Positions 12,276 through 22,790 of a DNA stretch of 64,000 bases are shown one piece after another (within the stretch, counting starts at the first letter, position 1; the number at the start of each line of letters is the position of its first letter). The stretch is from Mariannaea sp. PMI_226. Its lineage: Eukaryota > Ascomycota > Sordariomycetes > Hypocreales > Nectriaceae. The notes under the pieces were generated by a model that saw only the letters and a program-made list of their open reading frames with translations, searched no databases and was not told the origin of the DNA. Made by a program: the position numbers and the translations under genes. The DNA lies in contig JANFOG010000010.1 of NCBI GenBank assembly GCA_024336345.1, positions 1,054,001 to 1,118,000 of the forward strand, in the 5' to 3' direction.

Positions 12276-13307
12276 ATGGCTACCAACGGCACAACCAGCA
12301 CCAATGGTGCCAAGGCTGACAGATTCGACCCCAACTTCACAGAGCACGTCATCAACCTCATGAGCCCTGAGACAAAGCCCAGACATAGACAAGTCCTCAC
12401 CTCCCTGATCAGGCACATGCACGACTTCTGCCGCGAGGTCGAGCTCACTCAAGATGAATGGGTCCTCGGCGTAAACTACATCAACTCGCTCGGTCAAGCA
12501 TACAAGAAGAACCGAAACGAAACCTGGAGAGTGTGTGATATCCTGGGTATTGAGTCGTAAGTCCTCCTCTAAAACTAATAGAACTTTTTTTTCTTTGCAA
12601 AAGACGCCCTTTCAAATGGCTAACCATCATCCAGTCTCGTTGACGAGATTAACCACAAGATCGTCACTGATGACGGCCGCGCTCCCACCTCTTCCGCCAT
12701 TCTTGGACCGTTCTGGTCCCCTGAGACGCCGTTCAGAGACCTCGGATCTAGCGTAGTCCAGGACATGCCTAAGGATGGACAGTTCACGCACTTCCACGGT
12801 GTCATCAAGGATGTTGACACCGGTAAGGGTATCCCCAACGCCGTCTTCGACATGTGGCAGGCCAGCACCAATGGCAAGTACGATACATTCGACCCGGAAA
12901 ATCAGAGCCGCCACAACCTCCGAGGCAAGTTCCGCACCGACGAGAATGGCAAGTTCTGGTTCTACTGCCTCAAGCCCACTGAGTATGCTATCGACACCTC
13001 CGGCCCCTCAGCAGAGCTTCTCACGATGATGGGTCGCCATCCTTACCGTCCCGCTCACATCCACATGATGGTCACTCATCCCGAGTACGTTGGTGTGACC
13101 GCCCAACTGTATCCCAGCGATGATCCCTACCTTGAGACAGACACTGCCTGTGCAGTCAAGGACGATCTGCTCTTGTACTTCAACCCTGTCCAGAACGAAC
13201 CCAATGGCGCAACGCTTGATGTGGAGTTCAACGTTCGCCTGATCTCCAAGAAGTATAAGCCTGACTCGACAATGTTGATGGGCAATGCGAACCAGGACAA
13301 GTTCTAA
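12276..13307 (+). CDS. Intradiol ring-cleavage dioxygenase (catechol or hydroxyquinol 1,2-dioxygenase type)
   Basis: Two exons, 12276-12556 and 12635-13307, encode 317 residues. The 78-nt intron starts GTAAGT, has a CTAAC branch site and ends CAG. Enzymes of this family use non-haem Fe(III) to cleave an aromatic diol between its two hydroxyls, giving cis,cis-muconate or maleylacetate-type acids. The four iron ligands are visible: Tyr176 (in NGKYD), Tyr211 (in PTEYA), His235 and His237 in the RPAHIH motif. The N-terminal helical domain (about 20-90) and the LGPFW segment before the beta-sandwich also fit. The choice between catechol and hydroxyquinol cannot be settled by eye. No other 3-oxoadipate pathway gene lies next to it, but a YCII-domain gene of the muconolactone-isomerase-like fold lies 2.5 kb downstream. 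Confidence 0.93.
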
Positions 13308-14341
13308 TTTGGGTCGAAGAACTACAGCTTTTAGCGGCAATTTTTCTAGTAGCGAATAGTGAGGGCATGAGAGTGTACATAAAATTTTAGCATAAAGTAG
13401 GATAGGGTGTTTTTATCATTTTTCTTTCTCATTCTAATGACATATATTACTTAAATTTCCCATGAAATCTGCAACAGTAGAAGCGGGTCTCACTACTCGA
13501 CTTTCCCACTCGTATCATATTTCTCTTAGTAGCATCCCAAATATCTTACATATCTCGCCGCCATGATAAAGACTATTCGGTCATTCCTATATTTGTAATT
13601 TGTTTAACCCATTTATTTTTAGCTTTATCCCTGTCAAGATACTTCATCATCTCCTCCTTAGCATAGTCGGCTGATTCTGTCTCCCTCCTTATAATGACTG
13701 CCCATTTGCTTCTAGCCAAGCACTAATTATAGCCTATTTTGCTATAACAAGGAGTGACAAAAGGCTTCACCAAGGATTCAATGAAATGGCACTCAACAGT
13801 TCAAGATTAAGTATTTACCCAGGAACTCTAAGCGAAGACACCATTTTCGAAATTCAAGCAACAAATGTATCACCAAGTCTAACGCACACTAAGAGAGTCG
13901 AGAAGTCAGAGAAACTAAACAAAGGGGCTGCAGGATTGAGGGACCGAACGAAGATATAATAAATGCTAACAGGACCAGGGGCCATAATCATACCGCTAAA
14001 GCGAGAGCAAGAATTCGACTGACTTGCCAACAAAGCAGGAAAGTTTACGGATAGGTGGTCGGTGCTAATGCGTTCGCAGAACGTCTATCTTATCTCACTG
14101 CGGCCGGCCCTCGAAAAATATCCAGATCCAGATGGGGCTTGAGCACGTATTCCTCCCTTCCAAGAGCGATATCCAGATATGTTCAGTGATTCGGAACCAG
14201 ATATTGCCGGTTCTCGAACAGGTGAATAACTATCGTGAGATTGGTGAGGGCGCTGAGCTAGACCTCAAGGCTTCTGGCTCGTGTCTCAGCAGCTTCCAAG
14301 TCATGGAAAAGATTCTCCAATGCATAGCCTCCTCCCTACAG
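13308..14341. other. Convergent spacer with a short unexplained frame
   Basis: This is the spacer between the convergent dioxygenase and MDR genes, and it is AT-rich. An ATG frame at 14132-14380 (82 codons, plus) looks moderately protein-like, with a Cys/Leu-rich helical end, and overlaps the 3' end of the MDR gene on the other strand. It could be the tail of a lost regulator, but there is no motif to support that. Confidence 0.45.
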
Positions 14342-15700
14342 CTACTCGTGGGCTACATCGAGCAGACGTTCAAAGATTAGCTTTTCGCCCGAAATGCGGC
14401 CTTGGCGATTCAATTTCATCGCTTCCTCAACCGTGGAAGGGCTGAGCGTTCCAATAATACGAACAGCAGGCGGCTTCAAAGATCCGTCGCCGAGCAAGCT
14501 CTCCAACTTGGCATGGAACTCAGAGCCAAGATTATGGTCTGCCATTTTGACCTATGGAATATGTCAGTGAATTATCTTCATTTAACGAGCACACCTGTGA
14601 GGTCTTAGAGACCAGTGGCCCGAGAATACTTACGGGCCAATGCGCCTTGCCGCGGTAACTATGCGCTGTCGGGAATACTGTGAAGACAAAAACATCCGTG
14701 ACCTTGATATGTGAGGGAACATCTTGGGTGTTTGCCTTGCCGGGTCGGACAGTGCACAATACGCCTTCCGAGTTGCTGATGGCTTCAGCTGCAGTCGCAG
14801 ATGAGGTGGCATTACCAATCGTATCAAATACATGTGCGAGATTCGGTAATGCGGCTTTAATCTTGGGAGTAACGTCTTCGTCGTTGTAATCGAACACGTG
14901 AGTTGCTCCAGCTTGCCGAGCCTGCTCAAAGTTACGAGGGCTGCATGTTGTGGCGACCTCGATATTATAGAGCTTAGCCAATTGAATGGCAAAATAACCC
15001 ACAACGGCTTTCACAGACGATCAGAAAGTCTCCTCATACCAAAAAAACTGGCTCAGGGTACCTACAACTTCCTCCCCAGATCAGCAGGGACGGCTTCTTG
15101 GCAAAGTTGTCCCGACTGAGGGCAAGACAATCTCCAGAGAACAGAGCAAGCCAGGACGTGCTGGCGGCCAATGGCACCGAGGATGCTTGAGCAGGGCTCG
15201 TGTTGTGAGGAATCTTGAAGGAGAGCCGTTCGTCTGCGATGGTGTACATGCTGTAACTCAATGGTTAGCGAGACAGAACGAGAGATGCTGAGCTGCAGAC
15301 TGACGAGTAGGCGCCCAAACCCTTTATCTCTCCTGAATACACGTATAAGTCAATTACTTCCTTATCTTCAATTCATGTCCAGCTTGGAAACATACCACCC
15401 CAGATGAAACCAGCAATATTGTCACCAATCTGAAATTTAGTCACATTCGGGTGGGCTTCGACTATGGTGCCAGCAAAGTCGCAGCCTAGCACAGCACCAT
15501 CTCCAAAGGCATTGACATCGAGTGCAAGCCCTATAAAAATTAGCATTGCAGAAGCAAACAGGGGGGCCAACCTTACGATCAGTCGGGTTGAATGCTGCAT
15601 ATTCAACCTTCACGTAGACTTGGTGCTCTTTCAGGGGTGGCATTGTTATTTCCTCCAGAGCGAATGTTTTGCCCCTCTGAACGATTGCAGTGGACCTCAT
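14342..15700 (-). CDS. MDR-family oxidoreductase, ToxD / trans-enoyl-reductase type
   Basis: Six exons on the minus strand give 351 residues: 15700-15577, 15530-15396, 15332-15305, 15250-15066, 15007-14634 and 14551-14342. The introns are 46-82 nt with GTAAGG, GTATGT, GTCAGT, GTAGGT and GTAAGT donors, and the phases all close. The protein is a zinc-independent medium-chain dehydrogenase/reductase: GroES-like N-terminus with NPTD at 38-41 and an LGCDFAGT strand, then the Rossmann start IWGGSSVVGYFAIQLAK and a C-terminal HSYRGKAHWP segment. These are hallmarks of the ToxD/LovC-like enoyl-reductase group found in secondary-metabolite clusters, which reduces C=C bonds with NADPH. The nearest genes are a YCII gene 101 bp upstream on the same strand and the acetyltransferase. 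The substrate is unknown; a stand-alone role as an alcohol or enoyl reductase is possible. Confidence 0.9.
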
Positions 15701-15800
15701 CGCTAATAACGTCACGTTAGAGTGTGTATGTTGAAAAGAGAAGAGAATTGGTGAGCAAACACTCATTATATACTAATACTGCAGAAATACCCACGTGATA

Positions 15801-16261
15801 TTAATATTTCCACAGATCTCCCATAATTTTCCCATCAACATGCGCACGCCTATAGACGCACTTAAACTATCATCGCTGTCAGTTTCCTCGCTCGTAATCC
15901 GCAGCAATATACGCTCACAGGAATAATTCTTGCTTTGTCTAGATCCCAAACTCCTTTCCGCACGTAGATATCAGTCTTAAGGACATCCAAGATTTCTGCT
16001 TCGGTTTTGGCACGGGCGATAATGGCACTTCCATCGATGATCTGCCCTCCCAATGTAGCTCCCCCATTTGAAAGAGGCCAGAATCAATATGTTTAATCAT
16101 GTCTTTGACATGTGTCCTGAAACGCATGGGTTATCTATTTGAAGAAGTCATACTCGTGTAACTTACTCTCTCACCATCATCCTCGTCTCATATGATCCCT
16201 CGATGTCGGGAATAAGGATGATCCATTCTGTCACGATTTCTGATTCCATCTTTGTCCCCAT
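15801..16261 (-). pseudogene. YCII-related domain protein with a one-base frameshift
   Basis: Three exons are recognisable on the minus strand: 16261-16167, 16116-15919 and 15866-15801, with 50- and 52-nt introns (GTAAGT and GTGAGC donors). The conserved pieces of the fungal YCII family are all present in order: TEWIILIPD, the HIDSGLFQMG helix-strand, GGQIIDGSAII, KGVWDLDKARIIP and a PFKC-type end in exon 3. However, the frame shifts between FQMG and GGQII at a run of five G (about 16060-16064). Summed exon length is 359 nt, one short of a multiple of three, and one extra G would give about 119 residues, the normal family size. It is either a true null allele or a homopolymer sequencing error. 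YCII proteins are small dimeric alpha-beta-barrel proteins, related in fold to muconolactone isomerase. Confidence 0.75.
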
Positions 16262-17165
16262 ATTGGTTTGACACTCTGGAGCAAAACTGCAGACTAAACG
16301 GCCCGCCAAATCTGGTGGAAGATATGCCTTTGACGCGATACGTCTTACGCTCTTTCGAAACGCATCGAATACGCCCAGGTTTGCGCCTTTGATCGCGCCT
16401 TGACGCACTCAAAGTTTTGCATCAGTTGTATACGCCCTGAAATGCGCCCTTCTCCACCCGGGCTTCCCCTCATCCAGACGCAACGACGAATTGCTGGGAT
16501 CTGGCCTCATACGTCCGGGCCGTTCCTGCACCTAGATGATCTTAGCGTGGAAATATGGTCAGAAGATCCATCAAGCGGCATATTATGCGGTGAAGCTGAA
16601 AGGCTGGCCGAATGCTCGAGATTTAATCAAGTTGTGGATATTTCATATCTAGTGTTTTCCCATGGATCCGATTCGTTATGCAGTAAAATACATCGTCGGT
16701 TGGAATGATTCGATGAACGTGCCGAACATGAATTCCGAGCCTAGAAACAAGTTCCATAACTTTCACGGTATCATCTAGCTCGTCTTTAAGATAGCCTTGG
16801 CCAGATGCTTGGAGTAGAGTAACTGTGATATTTGAATACCGGGGCGCTGAGGTGACATGAAATACGATTTCAGCGTCGGTATATGCTAACCATAGAGTGC
16901 CGTCAAGACTGATTCCGTTAGGGGTTCTATTAGGAAATGCGGAACGTTGAAGTATTTCGAATCACAAACTCTCTCCAAGGAGTCGCAACAATTGTGAGAT
17001 GAGTGCCCACCACCAGTACTTGCCTGGTCAATTTCTCTGATGAACGATTTCAACCAAACGTACACAGTCTGCACTACACATGATGCCCAATATGAGCGAG
17101 CTCTTTGATCTTCAGACTTGTTGACAAGCTAACCATTGCTGTACAGATGCCCACCTACCTCCGTA
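16262..17165. other. Intergenic region
   Basis: The spacer lies between the 3' end of the acetyltransferase and the YCII gene, both on the minus strand. Frames such as 16400-16708 (plus) lack any family signal. I see no repeat or RNA gene. Confidence 0.5.
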
Positions 17166-18788
17166 TCAATCTTGATAATCTCTACGACCAAGTCGGTGCT
17201 CTAAATCTCGCGCCACGTGCTCGACAAGTGATTCTTCAATTACCCCTTGCTGCCAAGTAATGCTGATTGTAAGAGGCCCACCTCGTATGCTGGCGCAGTT
17301 GAAACCGATGGCTGGACCAGCGACCATGCCGCACTGTGTAAAAGCCAATTTCTCAAGCTTCAAATTACTACTATTCGGCGTGGAGATATTAGAAGCCGAA
17401 CCCAGGTTCGAGAGCTCGTATGTGCAAGACCGTTTCTTGCCACCTTGGCTTTCACAAAGCGACATAAAGTCTTGAACGTGGCTCAACTGTGTGGCCATGC
17501 CACCGTGAGGAAACTGATTCACCTTGATTGCCATATCGCTGCCAACTGACCGTGCCAGCTGGATTATATGCTGTTCCTCTGTTGCAGAGCCAGGTTCGCA
17601 CTTTTCGATCTTGCTCAGTTCCGTGCGAGGCACATAGCTGGTTAAGAACGAGATGTGATTGACGATGTCTCTATCAGACGCTTTCGTATGTCTCCGCACG
17701 GAGAAAGGCGTGACGACTCGAAATCCGGGGACGTCCTTGATACCGCGGTAGAGAGAAGTGCAGATCAGCGCGTGCAAGAGACCAGTTAATGTAATGTTGG
17801 ACCGCTTGCATTTTTGAAGCACATCTGAAAGCCTCTCCGTCGGGATCGTCACCATTCTAACCATCGATTTGAAGCCGACTGCGGGCACCGGGGATATGAC
17901 GGCCCCTGACCAGACTTGCTCATCACAGGAGTTGGAACTGCTGCAGATTGCGCAGGTACATGACAGACAGTCCACGCAATCTTCAACCGGGGCTGGCGTA
18001 GCTCGTATTTCATCGAAAACCATGGGCCAGGGGGGTGGGGACAGTTCTCTTGAAATGTCCTGGAAGTGTTCCATCAGAGACCTGTGGAAGGATATCCCAC
18101 TTAATCCATCGGCAATGGCGTGATGTGCCAGGAAAGCAATATCGAACCTAACAAGGGCAACATGGTTGGATTCCCGATCCTTACAGGCGTGAATATGCTC
18201 CAATACGATGACTTTCCAGGCCGGTTTATTGATCGGCCAGAGCTCGGCATGCCTTTCCCCGATTATCCGAGATAGCACAGCATCTGGTGTTGCCTCGCTA
18301 AGTTCTCCATTCGTTGAGTCAATATATCGGCTGTCGATGACCTCCAGGACATCCCGTCGGTCAATTTGATACATCTGCCTGAACAGTGGAATCCCGGCTT
18401 TTGCTTCATCTGAGACTCCATATAGCAACCCAGGATGTTGCCGAATGGTTGCCTGGAGGCTCCATTCTAAAGCAAAATGAAGACAACTCCTTGAGCGTGG
18501 AGGCAAGCCAGGTTCACTTCCCCACGGAACAGAGTATGCTGCTATGACGCAAGCTGAGCGGTACTGTTCTAGAGTGTGCCGGGCAGAATAGTACTGCCCC
18601 AAGATACCTGAAGCAATACCAATTAGCACTAAGTTGACATAATAACGGTTCTACTCAGTAAAAGGATGCCACGTCCACCGAGCGAGTAACTCCATTAATA
18701 GCCCTTCGCAGAATATAACTGCTGGGAAATTTCTTCGTCACAAGTAAACGTACTAACCTAAGGAAACTGATTTGTGGTCAGCTGCCAT
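17166..18788 (-). CDS. Alcohol O-acetyltransferase-like protein (condensation-fold acyltransferase)
   Basis: A 31-nt first exon (18788-18758) and a long second exon (18607-17166) encode 490 residues across a 150-nt intron (donor GTTAGT, acceptor TTCAG). The first exon joins to give the GQYYSARH start that this family shows near its N-terminus (usually LEQYSTARH). The catalytic HHxxxDG motif is intact: His172, His173 and Asp177 in AHHAIADGLSG. The C-terminal half carries a typical FNCAS and LTISITWQQG end. Members transfer acetyl from acetyl-CoA to alcohols such as fusel alcohols, making volatile esters; relatives acylate secondary metabolites. The cysteine-rich stretch at about residues 215-235 (DCVDCLSCTC) is unusual and may be a loop insertion. 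The gene lies 438 bp downstream of the aminotransferase on the same strand, suggesting a shared role. Confidence 0.85.
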
Positions 18789-19226
18789 GTCGTTTTCTCA
18801 ACGGGTGGAGGCGTTTGTCGCTGTAGTGGGATTGGAAGTTACCACAAGATGAAGAGGAAAAGAGGTCAAAGTGCTTGCTTATTTATACTCCCAGCAGCCC
18901 CACAGGTGCTGTACCTCCCGAGAAACTATCCGAAAGCCCGAGTCAGCTTCCGAGACGTGGCAGCAGGTCATAGAAGGACGCCAGCCCTCGTGGCCAAGAC
19001 GCGTTCAGTCAACAGCACATCATGTCCGTGGCTGCAATGAGTTTCTCTTTTTTTCAACTTGTCACAGGTTCTAACTTTTGACATATCATCCCAATAGAGA
19101 GATCGTATAACACACCCTGCTGAAACCTCCATGTGGAAGCTTGACCCCATGAACCATGTGTGCAGTCAAGTCAATCGTATTCTATGGCCCTTCTACTGGT
19201 AGGTTGATGAGGGGATTGTCTCTAGC
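18789..19226. other. Intergenic spacer between acetyltransferase and aminotransferase genes
   Basis: Both flanking genes run on the minus strand, so this holds the aminotransferase 3' region and the acetyltransferase promoter. I see no gene. Confidence 0.55.
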
Positions 19227-20549
19227 TCAGTTCACACTTCCTTCGTCAACAACGATGCCCCATTCATGGTCTTCGACTCCAAACATAATGTCCCTCAGCC
19301 AGCCCTTGATCAAGGGGCCGAATTTTGTCGTGTTGTGACTCTTCTGCGGAAGGTCAAGGTTACGATCGCCGACCCGAATGGTCGATACCTCTTTAATAAA
19401 GAACTGCAAATAGAGGTGAGACGGTGTTCCTTAAAATTAAAAGTTCATTACTCACAGCCGTTCCGGACACGAATGCTTCAAGGAGGCAGCCCTGTTTCCA
19501 AGCCGCCTCGAGGTCTGATATGGTGAACTTCGTTTCCCGCACCTCGAGCTCGCGTGCCAGTCGAGATTCGACCAGCTCCAAAACGGATCGTCTAGTGACT
19601 CCGTCAAGAATGAGTTTATCAGTCAAGGGTGCCGTCAATAGCTGAAGCTTTGATGTAAGCTCATTTTTTACGATTGCAAAGAAGTTGCTAGCGCCAGCCT
19701 CTGTAACCTGACCATCATCTCCGAATAGCCACAGGATCTGATCATACCCGGCTTCCTGTGCCTCGCAGTGCGATCTAAAGCTAGGGCCATAGTTGGCTCC
19801 AACTTTGACATAGCCGAAACCACCAGGCCAGGCCCTAATAGTGTCATTTCGCGATGTGAGGAGCCGCAGGTCCGATCTGGCTTCTACCCCCGGAGGGGAG
19901 TCGGTGGAAAAGTCGGGCCAACAGACCATTGCAATAAGTAAAGTCGCCTCTTTGGGAACTTGAACACCCAGCTGGCACCCGGTACCAATCAATGCAGGTC
20001 GGATGTATCGAAAACTGCCGGGCTCCGGGAGCCACCCTGTCAATCCTTGTAAGTCAAATCTTCTTAGTAAATCAGTTATAGTGAAGGGGGCTGTTTACTT
20101 GCTGCATCGATGCGAACCAAAGACTTTATCAACTCAACTAGTTGCTCAGCATCAACATCTGGCAGTGAAACCCTTTTTGCGCTCATGGCCAGGCGATTTG
20201 CGTTTCGGTCCGGCCTGAATAGTCTAACGCGGTTGTCAAACCCCCGATACACTTTCATACCTTCGAAACATTGCGTTGCATAGTGTATACAGGATGCGAG
20301 AGGTGAGATGGTCAAGTCACCGAAAGGCTTGATCACTGGGTCTTCCCAGCCCCCATCTACCGTCCAACGGCATGTAACCATATGGTCGGTAGCGACATTC
20401 TGTGCCCACAGCTCAGCAGACCCAGACCCAGGGACTGGCCGAAGAACCGATGCTTCAACGAACCTCAGTCTAGATGCATTCAGCTGCTTTTTCAAAGAAG
20501 TTCCCTGGGCGGTTGCGCCGTTCTGCTGAATCATATCGTAAGAAAGCAT
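19227..20549 (-). CDS. Branched-chain amino-acid aminotransferase (class IV PLP)
   Basis: Three exons (20549-20099, 20045-19456, 19403-19227) encode 405 residues; the introns are 53 and 52 nt with GTAAAC and GTGAGT donors. The enzyme interconverts leucine, isoleucine or valine with their 2-oxo acids using 2-oxoglutarate/glutamate. Family marks run in order: TDHMV and RWT near the N-terminus, HYATQCFEGMKVYRG, RLFRPDRNANRLAMSAKR, a RYIRPALIGT strand, and the PLP lysine at about Lys231 in GYVKVGANYGPS. EAGASNFFA contributes the cofactor phosphate contact. The last exon (GPLIKGWLRDIMFGVEDHEW) matches the usual C-terminus. I start at ATG 20549 because the protein then begins like cytosolic homologues; an open frame continues upstream but looks non-coding. 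It is paired with the acetyltransferase and divergent from the zinc-finger regulator. Confidence 0.92.
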
Positions 20550-20854
20550 ATTGACAATGTGAGTTTCTGGGGCAAAGAGGGCCTCATCACGAGAGACCCG
20601 GATCTTCCAGTCATGTACATATGCATTTTCACTCCGGTGAAATGATTTTGTCACAGTTATACCCCGTCTGGTCCGCTTCCAAGCCACGAGACCAGTTGCT
20701 TGAGCGTGAGGGCAGTGACAGCGCAGAAGTGGGGCGTTGGGAAAGGCGTAAAACTTTACGCCCTGTGTTAAAAGTGATTGACGCCGGCATGAGCTCCGAT
20801 GCCCGCGCCCTCCTGTCTTTCTGCGTATTCGCTGTCCCAAAGATTGGATGTGAG
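20550..20854. promoter_or_regulatory. Bidirectional promoter between aminotransferase and C2H2 regulator
   Basis: The two start codons lie 305 bp apart in divergent orientation, so the regulator and the aminotransferase must share this upstream region. The frame upstream of ATG 20855 stays open back to an ATG at 20621. If that start were used, the regulator would gain 78 residues and the promoter would shrink to 71 bp. Confidence 0.6.
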
Positions 20855-22471
20855 ATGAGTGCTCAAGAAACTCCACCCGAAGGTCCTTCGTCTAATGGGG
20901 GAGTCTGGCTGTCATGGCTACGCGAGCACGAGGGCAGCCACCTCGGGCCAACGACAGACCTCGATGACGCATTGGACAGCAGAGCCGATACACTCGAAAG
21001 TCCTAGCCATTTTGATCTACCTATTAATCATCAAACTCATGGCAATATAGGCACTTCGTCTATTGACGACACATTCCAACCACGTGCCTATTCTCTACAG
21101 GCTGAACCATGGGAGAGGTTTGTGAACCCAGGACCCTACATCCACCAACCAGCTGACACAATCGACAGAGTGTTGCACAATGATGGTCGAAGCCCACAAG
21201 TCTCATCTTCTCCAGGTCACAGGAGCTCTTCTAGCCTACCATATGCGCTTGATATACAGTCTGACTTGCCTTTTGCCGAGGACGTCTCTGATATATTACA
21301 GACGGTGTTGAGCAGAGACTACGGTGCCCCTTCAGATTCGTCTGTAGGGTCTGTAGACTCGTTATCATCTTCAGCATCTGCCACTACAAGAAGACGGAGA
21401 AGAAGGCAAGCCATACGCCCAAAGAGAAATGCGATAGGAGAAAGGAATACGGCCACGGGAACAACAGGCAGAAGATACCAATGTACCTTTTGTACGGATG
21501 CCTTCAAGACCAAACATGATTGGCAACGTCACGAGACAACCATGCACTTGAGCCTTGAGCAATGGAAGTAAGTCATATTCAAACCGACTCATGATTGAAT
21601 CGATAGCCGGCTGTCCATCTCTGGTCTACACTCTACAGTCACCTAATTCCCGCACAGGTGTTCGAGATTTGGTCCGGTAATACAGTACCCAGATGGACAC
21701 GTCTACTGCGCGTTTTGCGAGCATCCCGACCCTTCAGCCGAACATCCTGAACTACACAACTATTCCGCCTGCGTAGCGCAACCAGATGAAGTACGATGGT
21801 TTCGCCGCAAAGACCATCTACGGCAGCACCTTCAACTGTTCCATCGTGGATGCAACTTCAACGACTCCATGAAGAGTTGGCTCTCGTCTATAGACGATGT
21901 CAAGTCTCGATGTGGATTCTGTGATGCACATATGAGTACCTGGACCGAAAGGCAGAAACACCTCGCAGTACACTTCCGTAGTGGTGCAAATATGAAAGAC
22001 TGGAAAGGCGACCGAGGCTTTGACCAGTCGATTGACGACCTCGTGGAGAACGATATGCCGGTCTTCCTGATAGGCGAACAGCGGCATACGATGGAGCCAT
22101 TCTCTGCTTCGCGGGCGGATCACCGCATAGAGACGTCTAATTTGAACCTATTTGGGCCTCATAGCAACGATCAACCTTGCCTAAGACTAGCCGCAAATCA
22201 GATAGAAACATCTCAAAGCAGCCATTCCTACCGAGAAACAGAACGCCTCTTGTTAAGATTTGTTTCTGAGGAGATCTCGCAAGGGCGGGTACCGTCGGAT
22301 CGTCAGCTTCAGAGAAAGACTAGCGAGATTATGTATGGACCTGACAATGCATGGGATCAAACATGGGCTGACAACTCCCAATGGTTGGACATGTTTAGAA
22401 GGAAAGCTGGGTTGATCAGTTTGCCGCTCAGCGGAGGTAAGAATGCATTTGTGGGATATGATGCTGTATAA
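20855..22471 (+). CDS. C2H2 zinc-finger protein, probable transcription factor
   Basis: Two exons (20855-21567 and 21658-22471; 90-nt intron, donor GTAAGT, acceptor ACAG) encode 508 residues. The first half is Ser/Asp-rich and disordered, like an activation region, and begins with a GVWLSWLREHEG segment of a kind common at the N-terminus of these fungal regulators. A basic run of six arginines (about 182-187) precedes the first finger, CTFC followed by HETTMH (residues 210-231). Across the splice come a looser Cys/His block (CAFC to HLQLFH) and a third finger (CGFC to HLAVH). Such proteins usually bind DNA in the nucleus. Its divergent position beside the aminotransferase makes it the natural candidate regulator of the neighbouring group; that is inference. 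The 3' flank carries a transposon remnant 18 bp after the stop. Confidence 0.85.
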
Positions 22472-22488
22472 TTGGTCTTCCAAGGGAG

Positions 22489-22790
22489 ATCAACTACCAC
22501 ACCACAATTCTGGAAAGAGAAGAAAATCAACTAAACAAATTACGTAGAAATGGAGAGAACCATTTGATTAAATGGAAGAATAAATCACAAGTCAAATAAA
22601 GTATTGACAAGTTAGGGCAAAAACAAGATATATTGCATAGTATGATAATGCCTTGTCCACAATGTTTCGCGGCGTTTTATAAGGCCTAGGACTACATATG
22701 CGAGCCAATCAAATTGTGACAAGCCAAATGAAAAGTGTATCAGGTAATTTAAGCGGCACATGCCAGAGAAGTGAATTGTTGTCCCTAACG
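22489..22790 (-). repeat. Decayed copy of the copia-like LTR found at 31798-32190
   Basis: This stretch aligns end to end with 31890-32190: both share the words GAGAACCATTTGAT, GGGCAAAAACAAGATATATT, TGTTTCGCGG, TTTTATAAGGCCTA, GCGAGCCAATCAAATTG and AGCGGCA in the same order, spacing and direction. Here the TG...CA ends are lost and many substitutions have accumulated. It starts 18 bp after the stop of the zinc-finger gene, so the transcript 3' end may come from transposon sequence. Strand is arbitrary. Confidence 0.8.
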
